From: Halobacteriales archaeon QS_5_68_33
GTDB taxonomy: Archaea; Halobacteriota; Halobacteria; Halobacteriales; Haloarculaceae
Length of the DNA stretch: 33,824 bases
Reading direction: 5' to 3'
Assembly: GCA_003023785.1 (NCBI GenBank)
Contig: PXRS01000055.1
Coordinates: 1 to 33,824, forward strand
Of the stretch, positions 6,946 to 14,955 are shown piece by piece; the first letter of the stretch is position 1; each line of letters begins with the position of its first letter. The notes under the pieces are model-generated. The model made no database searches. It worked only from the letters and a program-made list of their open reading frames with translations, and had not been told where the DNA came from. The position numbers and the translations under genes were made by a program.

Positions 6946-7749
6946 ATGGGCTTTTTCGAGCGACTTTCGGCGCGCATCGACGTCGTCGACAGCGTCGTCT
7001 CCGTGGGGCTGGACCCCGATCCCGACCGCATCCCCGACCACCTTGCGGACGCCGACCTCCCGCGATGGGCGTTCAACCGCCGGATCATCGACGCGACCCA
7101 CGAACACGCCGCCGCGTTCAAACCCAACGCCGCCTTCTACGAGGACGCCGACGGCTGGCGCGCGCTCCGCGAGACGGTCGCCTACGCCCGCGGGAAGGAC
7201 GTCCCCGTCCTGCTGGACGCCAAGCGCGCCGACATCGGCAACACCGCCCGCCAGTACGCGACCCTCCTGGACGAGACCGGTGCCGACGCCATCACCGTCA
7301 ACCCGTACCTGGGCCGGGACTCGCTGGAACCGTTCCTCTCCCGGACCGGGACGGGCGTGTTCGTCCTCGCCCGGACCTCGAACGCCGGCGGGAGCGACAT
7401 CCAGGACCTCGAACTCGCCTCGGGCGAACCCGTTTACGAGCGCGTCGCGGCGCTGGCCGCCGACTGGAACGAACGCGGCAACGTCGGCCTCGTCGTCGGC
7501 GCCACGGCCCCCGAGGAACTCGAAGCGATCCGCGAAACGGTCCCGGATCTCCCCTTCCTCGTGCCCGGCGTCGGCACACAGGGCGGTGATGCCGAGGCGG
7601 CCGTCGAGTACGGTCTCGCCGACGGCGTCGGACTCGTCAACTCCTCGCGGGGGATCATTTTCGCAGGTGAAGACCGGGGCGAGGACTTCGCGGCCGCTGC
7701 GGGGCAGGCCGCCGGGCGACTCAAGCGGCGACTCAACGAGTACCGGTAA
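6946..7749 (+). CDS. pyrF: Orotidine 5'-phosphate decarboxylase
   Basis: The product has 267 residues. It converts OMP to UMP, the last step of de novo pyrimidine synthesis. The catalytic cluster DAKRADIGNT (D91, K93, D96) is intact, with FKPNAAFYE (K59) before it and the phosphate-binding VPGVGTQGGD and NSSRGIIFA segments near the C-terminus. The length and the DAKRGDI-like motif with the following NT.RQYA fit the longer group of PyrF enzymes. I chose the ATG at 6946 (MGFFERLSARID); an in-frame ATG lies 21 bp upstream. The stop TAA lies in DNA that resembles the left part of a family C palindromic element, so the last residues (EYR) may be element-derived. Confidence 0.92.
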   Translation: MGFFERLSARIDVVDSVVSVGLDPDPDRIPDHLADADLPRWAFNRRIIDATHEHAAAFKPNAAFYEDADGWRALRETVAYARGKDVPVLLDAKRADIGNTARQYATLLDETGADAITVNPYLGRDSLEPFLSRTGTGVFVLARTSNAGGSDIQDLELASGEPVYERVAALAADWNERGNVGLVVGATAPEELEAIRETVPDLPFLVPGVGTQGGDAEAAVEYGLADGVGLVNSSRGIIFAGEDRGEDFAAAAGQAAGRLKRRLNEYR

Positions 7750-7808
7750 CTGTGTTCCGGTGATTCGCCGGGCGGGTGAATCCCGGAACTGACTGACAGC
7801 CGACCGTA
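7748..7808. mobile_element. Truncated palindromic MITE, family C copy 3
   Basis: From ACTGTGTTCCGG to the terminal CAGCCGACCGTA this closely follows the copy at 5117-5190, but the outer left arm is missing or reduced to TACCGGTA at 7741-7748. The right flank TCA (7809-7811) is the stop codon of the minus-strand zinc-finger gene. It fills the whole gap between two convergent genes and may serve as their shared terminator. Confidence 0.7.
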
Positions 7809-8015
7809 TCAGAGTTCGTACGTGTCCACGCCGTCGGGGAGGTCCTCGTCCGACCCCTCGCCCGCGCCGCCGGACCGGCCGAGTTCGGCCGTGCACTCGA
7901 CGCAGACGCCCGCTTCCTCGTCGTAGTGGCGGTCACAGACCAGCTGGCCACAGCGGTCACAGGTGTAATCGACGTCCGGTTGCTGGCAGACCTCACAGAG
8001 GCCGGAGACGCTCAT
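7809..8015 (-). CDS. Small cross-brace zinc-finger protein
   Basis: This 68-residue protein has eight ordered ligands: C7, C10, C19, C22, C27, H30, C38 and C41. The spacing resembles HIT-type or B-box cross-brace fingers that bind two zinc ions. The remaining C-terminus is acidic and probably flexible. Such mini-proteins are common in haloarchaea and often act through protein contacts, but no partner is evident. The start is the ATG at 8015. Its TGA stop is the TCA triplet that flanks the family C element. Confidence 0.85.
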   Translation of the reverse strand: MSVSGLCEVCQQPDVDYTCDRCGQLVCDRHYDEEAGVCVECTAELGRSGGAGEGSDEDLPDGVDTYEL

Positions 8016-8109
8016 GCCCCACCTACGCCGCTGGGACGTTTTAACGTTGGGTCAAACGCACCTTTGAGGGGGCAGAAGGCACTTACCCGGCTCGGGTGAC
8101 AACCCGGGC

Positions 8110-9432
8110 ATGGACGACGCCTCCCGTCGACAGCACCTCCGCCGGTCGCTGCTCGTCGGGGCCGCGATGCTGGGCGGATGTCTCGCCGAGGAGACGCCGA
8201 CCGAGACGGACGCCGGCGGGACCCGGGAACCGACACCCACGACCTCGGGACCGGTGACGACGACGGGCCACGACACGCCGACGCCGACAGACCCTCCGAC
8301 GCCATCGGATGTCGAGGGGCTGGAGTGGTGGGTCGACCGCGGGGCGCCGGTGACGGCCACGCCGGCCGTCGCGGACGGGACGGTCTATGCCGGCACCGAG
8401 GACGGGACCGTCTCGGCACACGCCAGCGACACCGGGGAGACGACCTGGGAGTACGAGACCGGCGCCCCGGTCCAGGAACTGACGGTCGGGGAGGGGCACG
8501 TCCTGGCCGTGAGCGGGACGACGGAACTGTCCGCCGGCCAGGAACTGTACGCGCTCGACGCCGCGACCGGCGACGAGCGGTGGACGTTCAGCCCGACAGG
8601 CTGGTGGCTCGACCCGCTCGCGGTGCACGAGGGGCGGGTCTACGTCGGGACCGAGGACGACGTCGTCGGGGAGCGCAACGAGACGCTGTACGCCGTCGGA
8701 CTCGAAGCGGGCGAACCGGCGTGGGAGGCCACGACCGGCGACCCGCGCGAGGCCGTGTTCGACGACGAGACGCTCTACCTGTCGACGACGGACCGGGTCG
8801 ACGCCTTCGCGACCGACGACGGGACCGAGCGGTGGCACGCCGCGACGCCGGACCCGACGTTCACGACGCTGGCCGTCGCCGGCGGGACCGTCGTCCAGGG
8901 GTTCGACCCGGAGGACGCCGACGTGTTCGGCCTGCTCGCGGGGTTCGACGCCGACACCGGCGAGGAACTGTGGCGGCTCGACGACTGGTTCGTCACATCG
9001 ACCGCCGCTCGCGACGGCGACCTCTACGTCGGCGGCGAGCGGGTCGTCGCGGTCGATCCCGTCGACGGAACGACCGAGTGGACGTTCGAGGAGGGCGGGT
9101 TCCTCACCGACGCCAGCGTCGACGACGACCGCGTCTACGCCGGCGGCGACGGCGTCGCCGCGCTCGACCGGGCGAGTGGCGAGGGCGCGTGGACGTTCGC
9201 ACCCGACCCCGCGCAGGGCGGCGTCCAGGTGGCGGGTCGAACCGGTGGGACCCTCTACCTCGACGCCTACCACGACGCCGACCCCCGCAACCAGTACAAG
9301 TTCGCCGTCGACGCCGCGACCGGCGAGCAGCGGTGGGCCTTCGAGGACGGTACTGAACTGACCGACCTCGCCGTCGGGGACGGCCTCGCCGTCGCGGGCG
9401 GGGAGAACGGCCGCGTCTACGGGCTGTCGTGA
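8110..9432 (+). CDS. PQQ-like beta-propeller lipoprotein, Tat exported
   Basis: The product has 440 residues. The N-terminus has a twin arginine (RRSLLVGAAM) and a lipobox ending at the Cys in LGGC, followed by a Thr/Pro-rich spacer. This is typical of haloarchaeal Tat lipoproteins anchored outside the membrane. The rest contains repeated beta-propeller blades of the PQQ/quinoprotein type, seen as AVADGTVYAGTEDGTVSAHA, LYALDAATGDERW, AGFDADTGEELWRL and AVDAATGEQRW. Such domains are often binding or scaffold domains; no bound quinone is implied. The start is the ATG at 8110, giving the best signal peptide. The next gene follows after 46 bp. Confidence 0.85.
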   Translation: MDDASRRQHLRRSLLVGAAMLGGCLAEETPTETDAGGTREPTPTTSGPVTTTGHDTPTPTDPPTPSDVEGLEWWVDRGAPVTATPAVADGTVYAGTEDGTVSAHASDTGETTWEYETGAPVQELTVGEGHVLAVSGTTELSAGQELYALDAATGDERWTFSPTGWWLDPLAVHEGRVYVGTEDDVVGERNETLYAVGLEAGEPAWEATTGDPREAVFDDETLYLSTTDRVDAFATDDGTERWHAATPDPTFTTLAVAGGTVVQGFDPEDADVFGLLAGFDADTGEELWRLDDWFVTSTAARDGDLYVGGERVVAVDPVDGTTEWTFEEGGFLTDASVDDDRVYAGGDGVAALDRASGEGAWTFAPDPAQGGVQVAGRTGGTLYLDAYHDADPRNQYKFAVDAATGEQRWAFEDGTELTDLAVGDGLAVAGGENGRVYGLS

Positions 9433-9478
9433 CCGGCGGAGCGAGACGTTTAGGGGCCGGCGGGCCGAAGGCCGGGTC

Positions 9479-10030
9479 GTGTACGGGTCGCGCATCGTCT
9501 CCGGACTGGCGGTCGTGTTCGGGGGAATGGCCGCGGTGTTCGTCGCCCTCGCGGTCGCGTACAACCCGGTGTTTCTCGGCGTTGCCGCGGTGTTCGGCGC
9601 GGCGGCGTACTTCGTCTGGTACCACGCCTCCGGGCGCTTCGCCCGCCGCCTCTACCGGGGCGTCGAGAGCCAGGCCCAGGCCGAGGGGGCAGGCGCCGGC
9701 CCGCGCGAGGAGTGGGTGCCACCCCGCGACGGGCAGACCGCCCGCGAGGCTGCCGGAAGACAGCGGCGAGCGAGCGCCCGGAACAGGCGACGCGGGCCGG
9801 GTCGAGGGAACGCTCGCGCCGACGGCGCCCGGGCGGGCGTCCCGCCGAACGACGGGATCACGACCCGGGAGGCTTACGACCGCCTCGGACTCGACCCCGG
9901 TGCCGACGCCGACGCCGTCAGGAGCGCCTACCGCGAGCGGGTCAAGGAGGTCCACCCCGACACCGACGGCGGCGACGAGGACGAGTTCAAGCGCGTCAAG
10001 GACGCCTACGAGCGCCTGAGCGAGGACTGA
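9479..10030 (+). CDS. Membrane-anchored J-domain protein
   Basis: The product has 183 residues. Two hydrophobic helices at about 6-26 and 28-47 anchor it in the membrane. A basic Arg/Gly-rich linker (about 70-120) leads to a C-terminal J domain from about 129. It contains the required HPD triplet at 159-161 (KEVHPDTDGG) followed by FKRVKDAYERL. J domains stimulate the ATPase of Hsp70 (DnaK), so this protein probably recruits DnaK to the membrane. The start is the GTG at 9479; an alternative start is not evident. Confidence 0.85.
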   Translation: MYGSRIVSGLAVVFGGMAAVFVALAVAYNPVFLGVAAVFGAAAYFVWYHASGRFARRLYRGVESQAQAEGAGAGPREEWVPPRDGQTAREAAGRQRRASARNRRRGPGRGNARADGARAGVPPNDGITTREAYDRLGLDPGADADAVRSAYRERVKEVHPDTDGGDEDEFKRVKDAYERLSED

Positions 10031-10084
10031 TCCGGGCCGCTCCGATACCGTCCCCCTGGCTGTCCGGCGGCGATCCGAATACTG

Positions 10085-11047
10085 ATGACCGTCACCCCGC
10101 CAGTGGGGGACGTGACACCGCCGCTGGCCGTCGACATCGACGGAACGCTGACCGACGAACAGAGCGCCGTCGCGCCGCGGGTCTTCGACGTCCTCCGGGA
10201 GTGGGACGCCGAGGTGGTCGTCGCGACGGGGAAGGCCCTGCCCTATCCGGTCGCGCTCTGCCAGTTCGTCGGGATCCCGGCGAGCGTCATCGCGGAGAAC
10301 GGCGGGGTGGCGTACGTCGACCGGACCGACGACCTGCTCTTTCTCGGCGACCGCGCGGCCTCGCAGGCGGTCGTCGAGGAGTACCGGGCCGCGGGTCACG
10401 GCCTCGGGTGGGGGACCCACGACATGGTCAACCGCTGGCGCGAGACCGAGGTAGCGGTCAGCCGCGACTCCCCCCTCGAACCGCTGGAGCGGATCGCCGC
10501 TCAGCACGGCCTGGAGGTCGTCGACACCGGCTTTGCGTACCACGTCAAGTCCGCCGAGGTGAGCAAGGGGCAGGCGCTGTCGAACGTCGCCGAGCGACTC
10601 GGGCGCGAGACCGAGGAGTTCGTGGCGGTGGGGGACTCGGTCAACGACGCCTCCACCTTCGAGGTGGCCGGGCGGTCGTTCGCGGTCGGGAACGCCGACG
10701 ACGTCGCCCGCGCGGCCGCCGACGTGGTGGTCGAGGAGCGCTACGCCGAGGGGTTCCTCGCGGTCGTCGAGCGGGAGCGGTTCCGTCGCACACTCGTTCG
10801 AAACGGGTGTTCCGTAGACGTGCGTAATTACCGTTACACAAAGAATTTACCCCGAACCTTGCTATCCCTGTTATGTCCTCCCATACACGTCGCTCAATTC
10901 TCGGTTCATTGGTCGGGCTTTCAGTTGTGGGTGGCGTCTCCACAACCCAAGCACGGCCACAGCCAACTTTCGAGTCGGTATGGAACAAGACGATCATCGA
11001 ATCACGGGAATTCGGAGACTCGTCCAGACTTCCCAATGGGGCACTAG
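10085..11047 (+). CDS. pgp: Phosphoglycolate phosphatase with an abnormal C-terminal extension
   Basis: Residues 1 to about 232 are a complete TA0175-type HAD phosphatase. They contain DIDGTLTD (nucleophile D17 and acid D19), a T in VVVATGKAL, K161 in VSKGQAL, and VGDSVNDAS (D184, D188). It should hydrolyse 2-phosphoglycolate. The family normally ends near residue 225-235. Here no stop follows, and the frame runs a further 88 residues of Arg/Ser/Cys-rich unnatural sequence. The last 175 bases overlap the next gene in a different frame. The loss of the natural stop coincides with the drop in GC at about 10785, so the end was probably altered when that island was acquired. The start is ATG 10085; GTG 10112 is possible. 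Confidence 0.8.
   Translation: MTVTPPVGDVTPPLAVDIDGTLTDEQSAVAPRVFDVLREWDAEVVVATGKALPYPVALCQFVGIPASVIAENGGVAYVDRTDDLLFLGDRAASQAVVEEYRAAGHGLGWGTHDMVNRWRETEVAVSRDSPLEPLERIAAQHGLEVVDTGFAYHVKSAEVSKGQALSNVAERLGRETEEFVAVGDSVNDASTFEVAGRSFAVGNADDVARAAADVVVEERYAEGFLAVVERERFRRTLVRNGCSVDVRNYRYTKNLPRTLLSLLCPPIHVAQFSVHWSGFQLWVASPQPKHGHSQLSSRYGTRRSSNHGNSETRPDFPMGH
10843..10849 (+). promoter_or_regulatory. TATA-like box for the PGF-CTERM gene
   Basis: The AT run GAATTTA is centred about 27 bp before the ATG at 10873, the spacing expected for a leaderless haloarchaeal transcript. It lies inside the run-on frame of the upstream phosphatase. Confidence 0.5.
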
Positions 11048-12261
11048 TGGTGGCTGGTGTGAAGTCACACCCGACAGTGCAATCTTCCGCTCCAGATGTT
11101 GTCGCAATTGACGATAGCGGGAACAGAGAATGGGTGTGGAACTGGCCGGAAGATAGATCAGACTCGCTTGATTATGTTCAGGCTCTTGCACCGGCAGACG
11201 ATGGAGGACTGTTTTTTGCGGGGCCAACAGATGAAGACCGCTCGGAAGCCCTCCTGATCGGGAAACTGGACGCCGAACGGAACGTTGAGTGGCACATTAC
11301 CCCCAAAGAATACCACTACTATTATGGACTGGTTCTCGTCCGTACATCGTCGTCTCGCCTGACCATTATTGGATATGAGGTAAGTCCAGAAATTAATCGA
11401 ACCCACGTATTCGGACTTGACACGGACACGCGGTCAGTCAGTTGGGAGAGAGATGCATTTCCCGACACCAGTATGTTATCCGCTACGGTACACCAACAGG
11501 GCTGTGTCGTCACAGGTGAGACTTCCAAGGGTGGATGGACAGCACGATTTACGCCTGACGGAGACACTGATTGGGAACGAACATTCTCGAAGCCCGAACT
11601 CGTACTTACTGACGTTACGACCTCCGCGGATGGTGATGTTGTTGCGATCGGCCATCGTATAAACGACTATGAGACAATTGAGATACCGATACTCGATTCA
11701 GATGGCACGCTGAATGCAAGACAGGTACTCGAGTTTCAGCCGCTATCCGTCCCGCATGACCCCCAGATCGTATCGGTTCCAAGCGGTGGATACGTGTGTT
11801 CGTGGTCGTATGGCGACCGGTCGGAACTGTTCATAGGGAAACTCACCACTGAAGGGACTCTTACATACGGGAATCACATTGAACCGTGGAATTCGACGTC
11901 CAGACCTGTTCTTCTGGACATTGAGTTGGTGAATGAAGCGATTGTTCTTCTCGGTAATACAAAAGACGGAGAATCCGAACCCACTCTCACGTGGGGCGTT
12001 GAAGCGGACAAGACGGTCAAAACGCGCACCCTGACAGAAACACCATCGCAGACGGCAACTGATACCCTGTCACCGACACAGACGCCAACACCGACAGGGA
12101 CGCCCTCGCCGACGGACGTGCCGAAGCCAACAGAAACCGAGACCCCGACCACCAGCACCTCATCTGCTAATGGCCCCGGATTCGGGGTAGTCGGGTCGCT
12201 TCTCGGTGTGGCTGGAGTCGGTTATTTTGTGTCGTCCCGATCTCAAGAAGAGTCAGATTGA
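10873..12261 (+). CDS. Tat-exported propeller protein with PGF-CTERM anchor
   Basis: The product has 462 residues. The N-terminus has a Tat signal (RRSILGSLVGLSVVGG) with a cleavage-like TTQA. Residues about 30-380 show repeated beta-propeller-like strands (VVAIDDSGNREWVW, LIGKLDAERNVEWH, ARFTPDGDTDWERTF) like those in haloarchaeal secreted proteins. A Thr/Pro-rich stalk (about 385-430) follows. The C-terminus from 434 is a PGF-CTERM signal: GPGFGVVGSLLG, a hydrophobic helix, then SSRSQEESD. Archaeosortase A is known to process such tails and attach the protein to a membrane lipid. The ligand is unknown. It is the first gene of the AT-richer island. Confidence 0.85.
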   Translation: MSSHTRRSILGSLVGLSVVGGVSTTQARPQPTFESVWNKTIIESREFGDSSRLPNGALVVAGVKSHPTVQSSAPDVVAIDDSGNREWVWNWPEDRSDSLDYVQALAPADDGGLFFAGPTDEDRSEALLIGKLDAERNVEWHITPKEYHYYYGLVLVRTSSSRLTIIGYEVSPEINRTHVFGLDTDTRSVSWERDAFPDTSMLSATVHQQGCVVTGETSKGGWTARFTPDGDTDWERTFSKPELVLTDVTTSADGDVVAIGHRINDYETIEIPILDSDGTLNARQVLEFQPLSVPHDPQIVSVPSGGYVCSWSYGDRSELFIGKLTTEGTLTYGNHIEPWNSTSRPVLLDIELVNEAIVLLGNTKDGESEPTLTWGVEADKTVKTRTLTETPSQTATDTLSPTQTPTPTGTPSPTDVPKPTETETPTTSTSSANGPGFGVVGSLLGVAGVGYFVSSRSQEESD

Positions 12262-12422
12262 CAGAGGCAGGGTTCTCAACGCGATCGGCTCGACGGGAAC
12301 CGTCCTCCGGTCAAGGCGGGCTAACAAATCTATCTTCTGTAGCCAGCGTATCATAGAAACATTCACAGAGGATTGATTTCATCGACATTATAATCGAAAC
12401 AACCGCTCAGTAGACCTGCTAA

Positions 12423-12938
12423 CTAATCGTTCTCGATTATGTATTTTCCAAATGTCGCGGCGTCTTCTTCATTTCGGCCAATCACTCGGACAATATCACC
12501 TTGCTCTAATGACGTATTGAGTTGAATATCCCCGCTCGCTTCGGTTTCTGGTTCAACCAACGTCACGCTGTCATCTTTATTCAAGGGAAGCCTACCAGCA
12601 CCCGAACCATTCCGAGCAATCCAGAGATACTGCTGACTGCTTTGATTTGAAGCGTTATGGGCGACAACGATACTGACTTCGTTCGGCTCAAATTCCTCCG
12701 GACAACCCTTATTCGTCCGATTATTCGTATCAAGGAGGGCGTCACCGCCAGTATGCTTGACGGTTAGCGTTCCTGTTGACGCGTCGCGCTGGAAGGACAA
12801 CTCCGCGTTCGGCGTGCCAATAGCCAAATCATCGTCACACCGAAGTTGCGTGTACCAGATACCCGCTCCAGTAGTGATAAAGGCCAGAACTACGATAAGT
12901 ATTACCGTTGACTGACGAGAGCGAAGTCCTCGAAGCAT
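12423..12938 (-). CDS. Pilin-like secreted or anchored protein
   Basis: The product has 171 residues. It begins MLRGLRSRQSTVILIVVLAF, a short basic stretch followed by a single hydrophobic helix to about residue 28. This resembles type IV pilin-like N-terminal domains, though no standard cleavage site before the helix is clear. The segment LSFQRDASTGTLTVKHTGGDAL matches the beta-strand pattern of the archaeal pilin domain (DUF1628-like). Two cysteines (34 and 79) could form a disulfide. It points toward the PGF-CTERM gene (convergent), with a 161-bp gap in which I see no gene. The role is unknown; surface location is inferred. Confidence 0.7.
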   Translation of the reverse strand: MLRGLRSRQSTVILIVVLAFITTGAGIWYTQLRCDDDLAIGTPNAELSFQRDASTGTLTVKHTGGDALLDTNNRTNKGCPEEFEPNEVSIVVAHNASNQSSQQYLWIARNGSGAGRLPLNKDDSVTLVEPETEASGDIQLNTSLEQGDIVRVIGRNEEDAATFGKYIIEND

Positions 12939-12960
12939 ACTTTAGATGACGACGCTTAAC

Positions 12961-12966
12961 TTATAA
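12961..12966 (-). promoter_or_regulatory. TATA box for the pilin-like gene
   Basis: TTATAA is centred about 25 bp before the ATG at 12938 on the minus strand, in an AT-rich context. This fits a leaderless transcript. Confidence 0.55.
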
Positions 12967-13109
12967 TCTCTGTGTCACATTATCATAACCCTTGAATCAA
13001 TACAGTCTCGCCTTCCGATGAAATAACTGTCTTTACCTATCGACTCAGGAGATCCGGGGGCGTTCGCCTGGATACCGCTCCGGCCCCTACGGACCGATAG
13101 GGAGACGCT

Positions 13110-14729
13110 ACGGGTCGAAACGTCCTCCGTCGCGCCATCGAGCGAGGGGAGCAGGAGGGCGGCAGCGTCGAGTTCAAAGAGCGGCTCACGAAGGACCTCC
13201 ATCTCTCGGAGGGACGCCGGGAGAGCCTCGCCGCCCAGTTGCGCCACCGCGTGCTCTCGGGCGAGGGCGAGGCGACCTACGTCGTCGGCGTCACCGACGA
13301 CGGCGGCATCGCCGGCGTCCACCCCGACGCGTTCTCCGAGTCGATGGACGTCCTCTCGCTGCTGGCGGAGGAGGCCGGCGCTCACATCGAGAACGTCGAG
13401 ACGTGGGGCGTCGACGGCCCCGCCGCCGACGCGGAGGGGGAGGGCGGCATCGTCGGCGTCGCTACCGTCCGCGAGGGCACGGTCCTGGAGGACGACGACC
13501 ACATCGTCGTCGGCACGGCGGGCCACGTCGACCACGGCAAATCCACGCTCGTCGGGTCGCTCGTTACCGGACAGGCCGACGACGGCGAGGGCGGGACCCG
13601 TTCGTACCTGGATGTCCAGCCCCACGAGGTCGAGCGGGGTCTCTCGGCGGACCTCTCCTACGGCGTGTACGGCTTCGACGAGGACGGACCCGTGCGGATG
13701 GACAACCCCCACCGGAAGGGCGACCGCGCCCGCGTCGTCGAGGAGGCCGACAGGCTGGTGTCGTTCGTCGACACCGTGGGCCACGAGCCCTGGCTCCGGA
13801 CGACCATCCGGGGACTGGTCGGCCAGAAACTCGACTACGGTCTGCTCACCGTTGCGGCCGACGACGGGCCGACGAAGACCACGCGAGAACACCTGGGTAT
13901 CCTGCTGGCGACCGACCTGCCGACCGTCGTCGCGGTCACGAAGGTCGACCTCGTCGACGAGGAACGCGCCCGAGAAGTCGAGCGCGAGGTCGAGCGCCTC
14001 CTCCGGGAGGTCGAAAAGACGCCGCTGTCGGTCGACCGCCACGGCGTCGACGCGGCCGTCGAGGAGATAGACGACACCGTCGTCCCGATCCTCGCGACCA
14101 GCGCGGTCACCGGCGAGGGACTGGACGACCTGGACGCGCTGTTGGAGCGCCTGCCCGGGACGGCCGACCCGCCCGACGGCGAGTTCGCCATGTACGTCGA
14201 CCGGAGTTACAACGTGACCGGCGTCGGCGCGGTCGCCTCCGGCACCGTGAAGTCGGGCCGCGTCGAGGCCGACGACGAACTCCGCCTCGGACCGATGCAG
14301 GACGGGAGTTTCCGGGAGGTGGAGGTCCGCTCGATCGAGATGCACTACCACCGCGTCGACGAGGCCAGGGCCGGGCGCATCGTCGGCATCGCCCTCAAGG
14401 GCGTCGAGGAGCGCGACGTCGAACGCGGCATGGTCCTGCTCCCGCGGGACGCCGACCCCACGCCGGTCCGGGAGTTCGAGGCCGAGGTGATGGTGTTGAA
14501 CCACCCGACGCGCATCGGCGACGGGTACGAACCCGTCGTCCACCTCGAAACGGTCAGCGAGGCGGCGGCGTTCTACCCGGCCGAGGGGCGCCTCCTGCCG
14601 GGCGACACCGGAAAGGCACGGGTCCGGTTCAAGTTCCGGCCCTACCTCGTCGAGGAGGGCCAGCGGTTCGTCTTCCGCGAGGGACGCTCGAAGGGCGTAG
14701 GCACGGTTACGGACATCGACCCGGCGTAG
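13110..14729 (+). CDS. GTPBP1-like translational GTPase, start codon unclear
   Basis: The frame codes for about 539 residues. It has an N-terminal domain (GGSVEFKERLTKDLHLSEG, AQLRHRVLSGEGEATYVVGV), then a GTPase domain with P-loop GHVDHGKST, switch DTVGHEPW and TKVDL, then two beta-barrel domains (YNVTGVGAVASGTV, GKARVRFKFRPYL). This is the archaeal GTPBP1/2-like group related to elongation factor 1A. Homology begins well upstream of the first standard start, TTG 13239. Between the in-frame stop at 13098 and 13239 there is no ATG, GTG or TTG. ACG at 13110 (reading MGRNVLRRAIERG if initiated) is where a start would be expected. I give 13110 as the likely ancestral start; TTG 13239 would lose 43 conserved residues. 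Confidence 0.8.
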   Translation, partial: TGRNVLRRAIERGEQEGGSVEFKERLTKDLHLSEGRRESLAAQLRHRVLSGEGEATYVVGVTDDGGIAGVHPDAFSESMDVLSLLAEEAGAHIENVETWGVDGPAADAEGEGGIVGVATVREGTVLEDDDHIVVGTAGHVDHGKSTLVGSLVTGQADDGEGGTRSYLDVQPHEVERGLSADLSYGVYGFDEDGPVRMDNPHRKGDRARVVEEADRLVSFVDTVGHEPWLRTTIRGLVGQKLDYGLLTVAADDGPTKTTREHLGILLATDLPTVVAVTKVDLVDEERAREVEREVERLLREVEKTPLSVDRHGVDAAVEEIDDTVVPILATSAVTGEGLDDLDALLERLPGTADPPDGEFAMYVDRSYNVTGVGAVASGTVKSGRVEADDELRLGPMQDGSFREVEVRSIEMHYHRVDEARAGRIVGIALKGVEERDVERGMVLLPRDADPTPVREFEAEVMVLNHPTRIGDGYEPVVHLETVSEAAAFYPAEGRLLPGDTGKARVRFKFRPYLVEEGQRFVFREGRSKGVGTVTDIDPA

Positions 14730-14760
14730 GGGCCGGACTTCGAGGGGCCGCGGCCCGTCA

Positions 14761-14838
14761 TACTGTCGGTTGTACCGATGTACCGGCAGTTCGCCGGCCG
14801 ATTCGACGACATCCGGAAATGACCCGTCTCGGCGGTCT
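14761..14838. mobile_element. Degenerate palindromic MITE, family C copy 4
   Basis: The left two thirds, from TACTGTCGGTTGTACCG to ATCCGGAAATGA, follow the intact copy at 32790. The right arm no longer matches or pairs. The left flank is TCA (14758-14760). It lies 31 bp after the GTPase stop and directly before the 108-bp family D element, whose insertion or an associated deletion may have removed its right end. The right boundary is approximate. Confidence 0.6.
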
Positions 14839-14847
14839 CGCGGCTCA

Positions 14848-14955
14848 TACTGTCGGACACAAGTGATGCCACCGCTCCGGTGACTGTTTCGAGGTCTTCG
14901 AGATTCATGTCCCCGAACGTCGACGAGCACGTTCACGTACTTGTGTCCGACAGTA
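14848..14955. mobile_element. 108-bp palindromic MITE, family D (TSD TCA)
   Basis: The left end TACTGTCGGACACAAGT is an exact inverted match to the right end ACTTGTGTCCGACAGTA. It is flanked by TCA at 14845-14847 and 14956-14958. The right TCA is the TGA stop codon of mch on the minus strand. It has the same length as the two family B copies but a different sequence. It is non-coding and lies between convergent genes. Confidence 0.85.

Larger units (their letters stand above)
10785..13100. other. AT-richer accessory island
   Basis: By eye this stretch is close to 50% GC, while DNA on both sides is far more GC-rich. Codon choice in its two genes is less GC-biased. It holds a PGF-CTERM propeller protein, a pilin-like protein, and gaps of 161 and about 170 bp where I see no gene. 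The left edge falls where the phosphoglycolate phosphatase loses its stop, and the right edge just before a GTPase gene that lacks a standard start codon. No integrase, tRNA or clear attachment repeats are visible. Confidence 0.65.

Noticed and set aside
8083-9564. Long minus-strand open frame opposite the beta-propeller gene
   Set aside because: The plus strand shows clear propeller repeats and a lipobox; the opposite frame is compositional.
12975-14936. Long minus-strand open frame opposite the GTPBP1-like gene
   Set aside because: It is a mirror of a well-supported GTPase in a GC-rich region. It has no family motifs and crosses a palindromic element.
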